Positions 37,519 through 45,199 of a stretch of DNA of 64,000 nucleotides are shown here, one piece after another. Where the stretch lies: the NCBI RefSeq assembly GCF_041358175.1, contig NZ_JBGKBE010000002.1, forward strand, positions 248,001 to 312,000, in the 5' to 3' direction. Both the position numbers and the translations under genes were made by a program. The stretch is from Muriicola sp041358175. Its GTDB lineage: Bacteria > Bacteroidota > Bacteroidia > Flavobacteriales > Flavobacteriaceae. The notes below the pieces were generated by a model. That model made no database searches. It saw only the letters and a list, made by a program, of their open reading frames with translations, and was not told where the DNA came from. Position 1 is the first letter of the stretch. Every line of letters starts with the position of its first letter.

Positions 37519-38637
37519 ATGAAAAAAGAACAAGAATTATTAAAACCTGTTAATCTCGGACCTCTTTCCATGCTAAATCGTGTAGTTATGGCCCCGATGA
37601 CCAGAAGCAGGGCAAACAATGAAGAGAACAAGCCTACTGCAGAATTACAGGGAGAATATTATGCTCAAAGGGCATCGGCCGGACTCATAATTACGGAAGG
37701 GTCCCAGGTTTCAGAGCAGGCCGTCGGATATGTAAATACTCCGGGAATACATTCTGAAGAACAAATAAAAGGGTGGAAGGAAGTTGTAGAAAAAGTACAC
37801 AAAAAAGGAGGTCGTATTTTCATTCAGTTATGGCATGTGGGCCGAATGTCACATCCTGATTTTCACAATGGTAAACTTCCTCTGGCTCCTTCTGCAATCA
37901 ACCCGGAGGAACAATCCTACACTCCCGATGGGTTTAAGGATACAGTTGAACCAAAGTCTATGACGATCGATGAAATTCATCAGACTATCCGGGACTTCGC
38001 CCAGGCAGCTGAAAATGCGGTAGAGGCCGGTTTTGACGGTATAGAAATCCACGCGTCTAATGGGTATCTTTTCCATCAGTTTTTTAATAAATCGAGTAAT
38101 AAGCGAACAGACGATTATGGAGGAAGTATTGAAAAAAGGGCAAGATTCCTTTTTGATGTACTAGATGCTGTTAGGGAAAAATTACCGGAAAACAGAATAG
38201 GAGTGAGGCTTAACCCTTCATTGCACGGTTCTTTTGGCATGACCATGGATAAAGAAACCATTCCTACATTTGATTATATTGTAGAAAAGCTAAATAGGTA
38301 CGACCTGGCTTATTTGCATCTGTCTGAACCTTTTACAGATGTTTCTGATTTGCCATATGCCGTTACGAATATAGCCCAACATTACAGACCCATCTACAAA
38401 GGCGTCCTAATGATCAACAATGGCTTTGATCAGGAATCCGGGAACGAGATACTTGAAGCAGGGCATGCAGATCTCGTAGCTTTTGGAAAGCCTTATATTT
38501 CTAATCCGGACCTGGTAGAACGCTTCGAACAAAATGTTCCCCTGGCAGAATGGGACCAAAGTACTTTTTATACCCCCGGCAAGGAGGGATATCTCGATTA
38601 TGAGAAAAATACTGCCGAAATGAGCGGGACACAATAG
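37519..38637 (+). CDS. Old yellow enzyme-type alkene reductase
   Basis: FMN-dependent NADPH oxidoreductase of 372 residues that reduces activated C=C bonds and nitro compounds. Visible are the N-terminal strand VVMAPMTRSRA, the flavin-contact HVGRMSHP, the substrate-binding pair HASNGYLFHQFF, and GGSIEKRARF in the NemA group pattern. The frame extends to 37450, but the ATG at 37519 matches family starts. The OsmC gene follows 42 bases on, suggesting a joint role in detoxifying reactive compounds. Confidence 0.9.
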   Translation: MKKEQELLKPVNLGPLSMLNRVVMAPMTRSRANNEENKPTAELQGEYYAQRASAGLIITEGSQVSEQAVGYVNTPGIHSEEQIKGWKEVVEKVHKKGGRIFIQLWHVGRMSHPDFHNGKLPLAPSAINPEEQSYTPDGFKDTVEPKSMTIDEIHQTIRDFAQAAENAVEAGFDGIEIHASNGYLFHQFFNKSSNKRTDDYGGSIEKRARFLFDVLDAVREKLPENRIGVRLNPSLHGSFGMTMDKETIPTFDYIVEKLNRYDLAYLHLSEPFTDVSDLPYAVTNIAQHYRPIYKGVLMINNGFDQESGNEILEAGHADLVAFGKPYISNPDLVERFEQNVPLAEWDQSTFYTPGKEGYLDYEKNTAEMSGTQ

Positions 38638-38679
38638 TAGACTTATTCGTAATTTAGTGAGAATTAAAAATCAGATACC

Positions 38680-39096
38680 ATGAAATTTACAAGAAATGCA
38701 AAAGCCCAATGGTTGGGTAGCGGAAAAGACGGAAAAGGACACTTATCCACAGACAGCAAAGTTTTAGACAATACCCAATATTCTTTTCACACCCGATTTG
38801 AGGACGGTGAAGGAACCAATCCTGAAGAACTCATAGGTGCTGCCCATGCTGGCTGTTTTGCTATGCAACTCAGTTTTTTGATCGGGGAGGCCGGATTTAC
38901 ACCCGATGAATTGTCTGTAAACGCCCACGTCCATTTCGAGGACGGTAGTGTTACCGGTGTGACCTTGGACCTTGAGGGAAAAGTGCCCGGTATTGATAAG
39001 GACAAGTTTGCTGAAGTGGCAAAAAAAGCAAAAGAGATTTGCCCGATTTCAAAACTATTAAATGCTGAGATCACTTTAAATGCTAATCTGATTTAG
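38680..39096 (+). CDS. OsmC-family peroxidase
   Basis: A 138-residue OsmC/Ohr-fold protein that reduces organic hydroperoxides by a pair of redox cysteines. Cys56, in AAHAGCFAM, and Cys124, in KEICPISK, are placed as in the OsmC branch. Start and length are normal. It lies behind the old yellow enzyme gene in the same direction and ends in a terminator. Confidence 0.9.
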   Translation: MKFTRNAKAQWLGSGKDGKGHLSTDSKVLDNTQYSFHTRFEDGEGTNPEELIGAAHAGCFAMQLSFLIGEAGFTPDELSVNAHVHFEDGSVTGVTLDLEGKVPGIDKDKFAEVAKKAKEICPISKLLNAEITLNANLI

Positions 39097-39117
39097 CAAA
39101 TTGACCTCTAAGAAAGG

Positions 39118-39142
39118 AATGGGCTTTTATGCCCATTTTTTT
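39118..39142 (+). terminator. Terminator of the alkene reductase/OsmC unit
   Basis: Stem ATGGGC / GCCCAT with loop TTTTAT and a run of eight T. Confidence 0.75.
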
Positions 39143-39272
39143 TCTCTTGTTTGTAAAAAAACCTCAAAACAACCGCTGTAATTCATCGAAAAAGCCGTCA
39201 GAATCTATGTTCGAACTGGAGTTTAGGGTAATTTTAGCATTCAATTGAATTGAATTAAAAATAATTGTAGAT

Positions 39273-40163
39273 ATGAAAACACGACATCTTTGGGTTTGGG
39301 TATGCAGCTTATTCGTTTTATTAGGTTGCTCTGAATCAGAATCCATGACAGAAGAAACGGGCCGACTTACCATTCAGTTAACGGATGCCCCTTTTCCCCA
39401 TGATATGATTGCGGAAGCCAATGTGACGGTATTTAAAATTGAGGCAAGAGAGAAGGGTGAAAATGAAGATGAAGAAGACACCGGTGAAGATAGTATGATG
39501 GACGATGATTCCGGAAACGGATATATCGTACTTATGGAGGAGGAAATCACAGTTAATCTTCTGGATCTAACGAACGGAGTTACTGAAAACCTAGTCGATA
39601 CAGAGATTCCCGCCGGCGAATACGATCTTTTTAAGGTTTATGTGAAAGGAATCAATGTAGTTCTGAATGACGAGGAAATGACCGCATACGATCTGAAAGT
39701 ACCTAGTGGTGAGCAGTCGGGTATCAAATTATTTGTCGATCCTCCTCTGGTTGTTGCGGGAGGGCTGTCGGCTGATCTGTTATTTGATTTTGATGTCTCC
39801 AGGTCATTTGTAGCCCGGGGGAATATCAAAAGACCCGAATCCTTTAACGGGTTTATCTTTAAGCCAGTGATCAAGGTGAGTAACCTAACTACTGCCGGTA
39901 CCATACAGGGCATGGTGACAAGCCTTATAGAAGCGGAATCTGTGCCTCTGGAAGGTGTTCAGATTTCAATTCTGAGGGAAGGTGAAGTAGTGACCAGTTC
40001 CTTTACTGATGAGACGGGAGGCTATATGATTCTTGGACTTGATGCTGGTGACTATGAAGTCATGGCCGAGTTGGAAGGGTATATAAGTCAGTTTGTAGAG
40101 ATGGTATCTGTAGTTTCCGGAAATTCGACAAGGGTTGATTTTGAATTGGAACCAACGGAATAG
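39273..40163 (+). CDS. DUF4382 lipoprotein with carboxypeptidase-regulatory-like domain
   Basis: A 296-residue lipoprotein (Cys16 in LLGCSE). Residues about 30-200 form a DUF4382 domain beginning GRLTIQLTDAPFPHD, with a strongly acidic insert (about 67-85, many E and D). A carboxypeptidase-regulatory-like Ig fold at the C-terminus (from about 210) contains LEGVQISIL and GGYMILGLDAGDYEV. The acidic stretch could bind calcium. Function unknown. Confidence 0.82.
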   Translation: MKTRHLWVWVCSLFVLLGCSESESMTEETGRLTIQLTDAPFPHDMIAEANVTVFKIEAREKGENEDEEDTGEDSMMDDDSGNGYIVLMEEEITVNLLDLTNGVTENLVDTEIPAGEYDLFKVYVKGINVVLNDEEMTAYDLKVPSGEQSGIKLFVDPPLVVAGGLSADLLFDFDVSRSFVARGNIKRPESFNGFIFKPVIKVSNLTTAGTIQGMVTSLIEAESVPLEGVQISILREGEVVTSSFTDETGGYMILGLDAGDYEVMAELEGYISQFVEMVSVVSGNSTRVDFELEPTE

Positions 40164-40185
40164 AGAGACAATAAATTAGAAATAG

Positions 40186-40212
40186 AGCGGGGCGTCAACC
40201 CCGCTTTTTTTA
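40186..40212 (+). terminator. Terminator of the DUF4382 gene
   Basis: Stem AGCGGGG / CCCCGCT with loop CGTCAA and a T-run. Confidence 0.8.
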
Positions 40213-40266
40213 TTAAATATTTCTTAGACTTAATTGCAATTCGGATTAGTTGTCCTAACAGTTTCA

Positions 40267-40385
40267 TTAAAGACTGCGTTCAAAGAACTCATTCAGACTT
40301 CTGATCAATGCCTTGGCTAGTATGTCGGGAGAAGAAAATCTATGGGATTCATTTTTATTGGGTATTTTGATACCTTGAATTGACG
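40267..40385 (-). pseudogene. Possible remnant of an alpha/beta-hydrolase (S9-like) C-terminus
   Basis: In the gap before the SDR gene the minus strand reads a stretch ending PNKNESHRFSSP and SLNEFFERSL before a stop at 40267. This resembles the last 35 residues of S9 peptidases and related hydrolases, where a catalytic His sits in a (D/E)xHGF motif and the end is a helix like xFFxKxL. Upstream there is no body of a hydrolase, and the frame runs into the antisense of the SDR gene. Probably a decayed tail; chance resemblance cannot be excluded. Confidence 0.35.
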
Positions 40386-40402
40386 GAGTTAAAATTTCAG
40401 AT

Positions 40403-41158
40403 ATGAGCTTAAAAGGACAAAACATTCTGGTAACAGGGGCATCTAAAGGAATCGGATTTGCCATTGCTGAAGAACTGCTCAAACAGGGGGCGAGGGTAGG
40501 AGTGCATTATTATTCTGGAAAAGAAAAGGCCAATGCCCTGGTGGCTAAATACGGTGCAGACCGGGCAAGAGCCCTGCAGGCTGATCTTTCCGACAGCGAT
40601 ACCGTACCTCAGTTGTTCAAAATGGCTTTGGACTTTCTTGGGAGCCTGGATTCCATTGTATTAAATGCAGGGGTTTTTACACCTCATTCAACCAACATGG
40701 CAGTAGATGATTGGTTTAACATCTGGAAGCAGACCCTTGCGGTAAATCTCGATTCGGCAGGATTGCTGACAAAACTGGCCCTTGATCATTTCAAAGAACA
40801 AAAAGCAGGCAGATTGATCTATATAGGTAGCAGAGCTGCCTTTAGGGGCGAAACAGAAGAATATCTGGCATATGCGGCTTCAAAAGGAGGCTTGACCTCC
40901 CTGGCTCGTAGTGTTGCCAGATCCTTTGGAAAGTTGAATATAAAATCCTTTGTCATCGCCCCCGGCTTTACCAGAACGGCAATGGCAGAGCAGTTTATCC
41001 GCGAATACGGGGAGGAAAAGGTGCTGGGTGAAATTGCTTTAAATCAACTGACGGAGGTCACCGATATTGCCCCCCTGGTGGGATTTATGTGTTCGGGCGC
41101 TATGGATCACGCCACAGGCACCACCATCGATATAAATGCCGGGAGTTATATCCATTAA
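40403..41158 (+). CDS. Short-chain dehydrogenase/reductase
   Basis: NAD(P)-dependent oxidoreductase of 251 residues with cofactor motif TGASKGIGFA at about 11-20, NAG at 89-91, active-site Ser in YIGSRAAF and the YAASK catalytic pair near 155-159. C-terminal DINAGSY is the common SDR ending. The pattern fits 3-oxoacyl-ACP reductase-like SDRs, but the substrate is open. Confidence 0.87.
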   Translation: MSLKGQNILVTGASKGIGFAIAEELLKQGARVGVHYYSGKEKANALVAKYGADRARALQADLSDSDTVPQLFKMALDFLGSLDSIVLNAGVFTPHSTNMAVDDWFNIWKQTLAVNLDSAGLLTKLALDHFKEQKAGRLIYIGSRAAFRGETEEYLAYAASKGGLTSLARSVARSFGKLNIKSFVIAPGFTRTAMAEQFIREYGEEKVLGEIALNQLTEVTDIAPLVGFMCSGAMDHATGTTIDINAGSYIH

Positions 41159-41532
41159 ATTAAGTTTTCCTGAATTATAACTCTATTCTTTCTTAAATTC
41201 AATATAATTCAATCGGTAATTAATCTCGTGCATTCGGACAAAAAATGCCCTCACTCGTCCGTTTGACCTGATCTGAAATATTCTTATTCCCTTTTTTTGC
41301 TTTCGAATTTTAGCCGGAAAGTCCTGTATTTTATACCAAGCTTTCTCAAAAGAAGTTAGATTTTTAGTTAAAAGCCAGCATCGGAGTTTTGGACTAACTG
41401 AAGATCATAACCAACCAAACCAATTAAAAAGGGCGCTAAGAGCGCTCTTTTTTTATCTGTGAATTTGGAAAGCAGGACAATTCCTTGTATGTTGAAAGGA
41501 GACTTATTACCTTTAAACACTTAAAATCAAGA
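41159..41532. other. Gap of 374 bases with an orphan terminator
   Basis: The only clear element is a terminator at 41430-41454. On the minus strand 41183-41380 stays open for about 58 codons and ends HEINYRLNYIEFKKE, but has no ATG, GTG or TTG start and matches no family I know, so it is not called a gene. The T-rich part near 41285-41300 has no obvious function. Confidence 0.5.
41430..41454 (+). terminator. Orphan terminator upstream of the cold-shock gene
   Basis: Stem AGGGCGCT / AGCGCTCT (one G-T pair) with loop AAG and a 7-base T-run. It is 270 bases after the SDR stop, so it may end that transcript, a short untranslated RNA, or act as an attenuator for the next gene. Confidence 0.75.
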
Positions 41533-41988
41533 ATGGCAAGATCGCAGCAGACCTATAGTAAGGGGGAAAGAGAAAAAAAACGCCTTAAAAAGCAAGAGGA
41601 GAAAAGAAAGAAAAAAGAAGCCAGAAAACTGGCCGCTAAAGAAAATCCTCAGGGAATTCCTTTAGCCTATGTAGACCATAATGGTAATCTCGTGGACACC
41701 CCACCGGATCCTTCACAGAAAGTGGAGATTGAAGCCGAAGATATTGTTCTGGGTATCCCCAAAAAGGAAGAAGGTGATGAAGAACCATTCGATCCTGTAC
41801 GCAAGGGGAAAGTCTCTTTCTACGACAACTCCAAAGGCTTTGGATTTATTATCGATTCGGAAACTCAGGAAAAGTACTTTACACATGTGAGCGGACTCAT
41901 CGATGAGATCGCGGAAAACGACACGGTCTCCTTTGAACTTGAAAAGGGAATGAAGGGCATGAATGCAGTGCGTGTAAAGCAAGTCTAG
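41533..41988 (+). CDS. Cold-shock-domain protein with lysine-rich N-terminus
   Basis: A 151-residue RNA-binding protein. Residues about 5-45 are extremely rich in K, R and E and predicted as one charged helix. After a linker, a cold-shock domain covers about 88-151, with RNP1-like KGFGFI and RNP2-like YFTHVSG. The frame opens at 41485, but the ATG at 41533 is the natural start. The basic arm probably adds nonspecific RNA affinity. Confidence 0.87.
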   Translation: MARSQQTYSKGEREKKRLKKQEEKRKKKEARKLAAKENPQGIPLAYVDHNGNLVDTPPDPSQKVEIEAEDIVLGIPKKEEGDEEPFDPVRKGKVSFYDNSKGFGFIIDSETQEKYFTHVSGLIDEIAENDTVSFELEKGMKGMNAVRVKQV

Positions 41989-42175
41989 CTTATTTCATTT
42001 ATCATCTCCTAGCACCATCTTTTGCCTAAATGGCAAGGTTTATACCCTATTTCAATTAGTCTAATTAGGCAATGCTGGGGCAGGGATATCTTCCTGTTTT
42101 TGATTTCAGGCTACTACTACTTAGTCTGTAAGGTGTTGATTAACAATGTCATTAGTGATTTATTGCATAAGTTTA

Positions 42176-42195
42176 TCATGAGAATTCCTTATCTT
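42176..42195 (+). promoter_or_regulatory. Shared 20-mer upstream of the secreted-protein pair, copy 1
   Basis: TCATGAGAATTCCTTATCTT matches the copy at 45162-45181 at 17 of 20 positions. The end TATCTTG resembles a -7 promoter box, so the conserved left part may be an operator. It lies 56 bases before the first secreted-protein gene. A hairpin CCCCGGC / GCTGGGG (42203-42224) follows in the leader. Confidence 0.35.
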
Positions 42196-42251
42196 GTATA
42201 GCCCCCGGCATCGATTCGCTGGGGAAACGCGCCAACCTAAAACCAATAATC

Positions 42252-42725
42252 ATGAAGACTCAAAATCGACTTCCCTCTTTACTCTGTTTTGTTTTCCTTT
42301 TTATCAGCATTTCTCTATTCAGCCAAAAAGACGATGTTGTGGATATTATCCTTACCGTCGATGTTTCTCAACTCGGCGATAATCCCAATGCACCCGGAGG
42401 CTGTGCCTTTATGGCCGAACCCAACGCTGTAGTCCTGGAAAACTTAACTGCTAAGGATTTTACTATTGGAGTGGAAAATGGAAAAAAACTAAAATGGAAA
42501 GGACGAACTACCGATGGAGATGTTGTAAAAATCCTAAAAATCCACTACCTGTCAGGGACTAACATTTTTAACAAATCCAATTTGCGCAGGTGTTTGTTCG
42601 GAAGAAAAGTTAGAAATAGGGTAAGACAAACTACCATTGATAAACCGGACTACATTTACGGCATTAAATTTAAGGTAAAGAAAAAGGGCAAATACTACCT
42701 CGATCCAAAAATCAGGGTCAAATAG
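42252..42725 (+). CDS. Secreted protein of unknown function, paralogue 1
   Basis: A 157-residue protein with a signal peptide ending in LFSQ near residue 25. The mature part is strand-rich and basic, with two cysteines (GGCAF and RRCLF). Segments LKWKGRTTDGDV, HYLSGTNIFNKS and the end FKVKKKGKYYLDPKIRVK line up with the next gene's product. No family recognised. It is the first gene of a cluster with an adenylate cyclase, so the pair may belong to an extracytoplasmic sensing branch. Confidence 0.65.
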   Translation: MKTQNRLPSLLCFVFLFISISLFSQKDDVVDIILTVDVSQLGDNPNAPGGCAFMAEPNAVVLENLTAKDFTIGVENGKKLKWKGRTTDGDVVKILKIHYLSGTNIFNKSNLRRCLFGRKVRNRVRQTTIDKPDYIYGIKFKVKKKGKYYLDPKIRVK

Positions 42726-42802
42726 ATATCAGGCATTGCGTGAATTAAAGTATACTTATAGAAGTTAATTTGGAGTAATGAATCCTTATAGAATCGAAAC
42801 TT

Positions 42803-43246
42803 ATGAGATCTTTCAACGCTCATATTGGATTTCTTATGTTTTTCTGTGTGAGCATGACCATAGCCCAGGAAGTACACAAGATTAAAATACAAATTGATAC
42901 TAAAAATGCCTCTCCGGAAAATGCAATACACTGGTCCACAAGCGAGAATACAAGAGTATTGGACTCTGGAGAGTTCGGTCCCTTTACCTTCTTCGCCCAG
43001 GTTGGTGATCATATCCAATGGGATATTATGTCCCTTACGGAACCGGATGTCCCGATAAGTATTACAAGTTTGGAATACATCAGGGGTCCCAGGATATTCA
43101 GTAAAAACCTGATACAGGGAACAGAAGACACTCAGGCTACGGTCATCAGGGGAGGAAAGGAGTACTATGTCTATGAACTTAATTTCCGAATAGGAAACCT
43201 CAACAAGGTACACCAGATCACTTCCAGGATCAGAATAGGGGATTAA
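42803..43246 (+). CDS. Secreted protein of unknown function, paralogue 2
   Basis: A 147-residue protein with a signal peptide ending TIAQ near residue 22. It shares the plan of the preceding gene: an early strand (HKIKIQID), IQWDIMSLTEPDVP, EYIRGPRIFSKN and a closing YVYELNFRIG to RIRIGD. It has no cysteines after the signal peptide. The cyclase gene begins 19 bases downstream, so the two are probably co-transcribed. Function unknown. Confidence 0.65.
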   Translation: MRSFNAHIGFLMFFCVSMTIAQEVHKIKIQIDTKNASPENAIHWSTSENTRVLDSGEFGPFTFFAQVGDHIQWDIMSLTEPDVPISITSLEYIRGPRIFSKNLIQGTEDTQATVIRGGKEYYVYELNFRIGNLNKVHQITSRIRIGD

Positions 43247-43265
43247 AGAATAAAACCAATCAATC

Positions 43266-45137
43266 ATGAGGCAAGAACAATTACCTTCCTTTTGCTCAAG
43301 GGCCCGGATATTCCGTTTCCTCTGGCTGGTTATATTTCTCTGTCAGGTCGGTTATGCACAAAACCAGAAAATTGCTGATAGTTTAGTATTGATTTATGAG
43401 TCGGGTAACTACGAAGATGATCAGCTTATTAATATACTAAGTGATATTGCCGCAAATAGTCCGGATCCTGACGAGTCCCTAAAATATTGTGAAATTCTGT
43501 TGGAAAAAGCTGTGGAATTAAATTCTACTATGGGGATCTTCAGGGCATATCTCCAGCAGGGGAATGCCTTTGAAACAAAAGGCGATCTCAGTCTATCACT
43601 CAACAGTTATTTTAAGGCTGTAGACCAGATCACCACTATAGGAAATAAGAAGGAACTTGCGAAAGCCTATATAGCCATTGCGGGGGTCTATGCGGGCATG
43701 GATAATAAACAGAATCTTATTGAGTACTATTCTAATGCTCTGGAAATCCTGAAGGATCTGGACCAGACCAATTATGCGATCTCTATGGAAAACCTGGGGG
43801 ATGAGTATCTAAAATGGCAACAACCGGATTCTGCACTCCTGCTTTTCGCTCGTTCAGGACTTATATTTGAAAAATTGGGTGAGCAGAATTATATAGCCTA
43901 CAATAAAGGAAATAAAGGACTCGCCTACGCTCAAAAAGGGCAATATGAGAATGCAGAAGCCTATATCGCAGAGGCGATTACCAAATTAGAAGAGATTGGT
44001 GATTACCGGGCTGTATCGGTATACCTTACCGGTATGTCTGATATATACGCCGCAAATAATGATTGGGATTCGGCTTTCAATTCTTCACTGAGGGCTTTGA
44101 AGATGGCGCAGAATTATGGCCTTAAAGCAGAAATAAGTCTGATCTACCTAAAGCTTTCAGAATTATTTGAACAAACCGGATATTATTCAGCCTCCCTTAA
44201 ATACTACCGAAATCATATCGCTTACAGGGATAGTGTACAAAATATAAGTGAAGTACAGGAAATGGCCAATAACGAACTGGCAAGAAAGCAGATTGAAGTA
44301 GACCTCCTCAACCAGAGACGTAAAACCCAAAGAGTGATCGTGATTGCAACGGCCATTGCCCTCTTTTTTATTTTACTGCTGGCCATTGCTTTGTACAGGC
44401 GAAATATCTACATCAAAAAAACGAATGCGGTCATCGAAAAAGAAAAAGAACGATCAGAAAAGTTATTGCTGAATATACTGCCGGAGAAAACCGCCAATGA
44501 ACTTAAGGAGTTCGGGAAAGTAAAAGCAAATAAATTTGAGTCCGTTTCCGTACTCTTTACCGATTTTATCTCTTTTACAGCCCATTCAGAACGTACAGAT
44601 CCTGAGCTGCTTGTCAATTCCATCAGTGTTTATTTCGGTGCCTTTGATGATATTATCGAAAAATACGGTCTCGAAAAGATCAAGACCATAGGGGACTCCT
44701 ACATGTGTGCTGGAGGCCTGCCGGAACCTCTTGAAGACCACGCTGTAAAGATGGTAAAAGCTGCTTTAGAGTTCCTTGCTTTTGTTAAGGAAATGAAATC
44801 AAAGCGAAAAGATGGTGAGCCTAGTTTTGAGATGAGGGTGGGGATTAATACAGGTCCTGTTGTAGCCGGTGTAGTGGGCCATGATAAATTTTCCTATGAT
44901 ATCTGGGGCGATACCGTAAACGTAGCTGCAAGAATGGAACAAATGTCTGAAAAGGGAAAGATCAATATCAGTGAATCTACTTACGAATTGATCAAAGACG
45001 AATTTGAATGTGAGTTAAGAGGAGAATTTGAAGTAAGGAACAAAGGAAGGATGAAAATGTACTTCGTGAAGGGGAAGCAGAAGAAGTCAAAGTCGGCAGT
45101 TTTAAGTGGTTCTGAAAGTGATCCTAATAGTGATTAA
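43266..45137 (+). CDS. TPR-coupled class III adenylate cyclase
   Basis: A 623-residue membrane protein. After an N-terminal signal or anchor (about 15-30), TPR-like helices fill about 45-300 on the outer face. A membrane helix at about 358-376 is followed by a coiled linker ending LLLNILPEKTANELKEFG, and the cyclase domain spans about 420-600. Both metal aspartates are present (LFTDFISF and IGDSYM). The Lys before IGDSYM and Asp in YDIWGDTVN favour ATP over GTP, and NVAARME keeps the transition-state Asn and Arg. It should be active and make cAMP in response to a signal sensed by the TPRs. Confidence 0.9.
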   Translation: MRQEQLPSFCSRARIFRFLWLVIFLCQVGYAQNQKIADSLVLIYESGNYEDDQLINILSDIAANSPDPDESLKYCEILLEKAVELNSTMGIFRAYLQQGNAFETKGDLSLSLNSYFKAVDQITTIGNKKELAKAYIAIAGVYAGMDNKQNLIEYYSNALEILKDLDQTNYAISMENLGDEYLKWQQPDSALLLFARSGLIFEKLGEQNYIAYNKGNKGLAYAQKGQYENAEAYIAEAITKLEEIGDYRAVSVYLTGMSDIYAANNDWDSAFNSSLRALKMAQNYGLKAEISLIYLKLSELFEQTGYYSASLKYYRNHIAYRDSVQNISEVQEMANNELARKQIEVDLLNQRRKTQRVIVIATAIALFFILLLAIALYRRNIYIKKTNAVIEKEKERSEKLLLNILPEKTANELKEFGKVKANKFESVSVLFTDFISFTAHSERTDPELLVNSISVYFGAFDDIIEKYGLEKIKTIGDSYMCAGGLPEPLEDHAVKMVKAALEFLAFVKEMKSKRKDGEPSFEMRVGINTGPVVAGVVGHDKFSYDIWGDTVNVAARMEQMSEKGKINISESTYELIKDEFECELRGEFEVRNKGRMKMYFVKGKQKKSKSAVLSGSESDPNSD

Positions 45138-45161
45138 AATAAGAAGATTTAAAAGTTTAGA

Positions 45162-45181
45162 TCATAAGAATTTCCTATCTT
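45162..45181 (+). promoter_or_regulatory. Shared 20-mer upstream of the fusion regulator, copy 2
   Basis: TCATAAGAATTTCCTATCTT is the second copy of the sequence at 42176-42195, here 18 bases before the regulator's ATG. The TATCTT end may be part of a promoter; if so the transcript would be nearly leaderless. Confidence 0.35.
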
Positions 45182-45199
45182 ATTAAAAATTAGTTCAGC

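Noticed and set aside
41183..41380. Minus-strand open frame ending HEINYRLNYIEFKKE
   Set aside because: No usable start codon, an in-frame stop just upstream, and no recognised similarity; described in the gap entry only.
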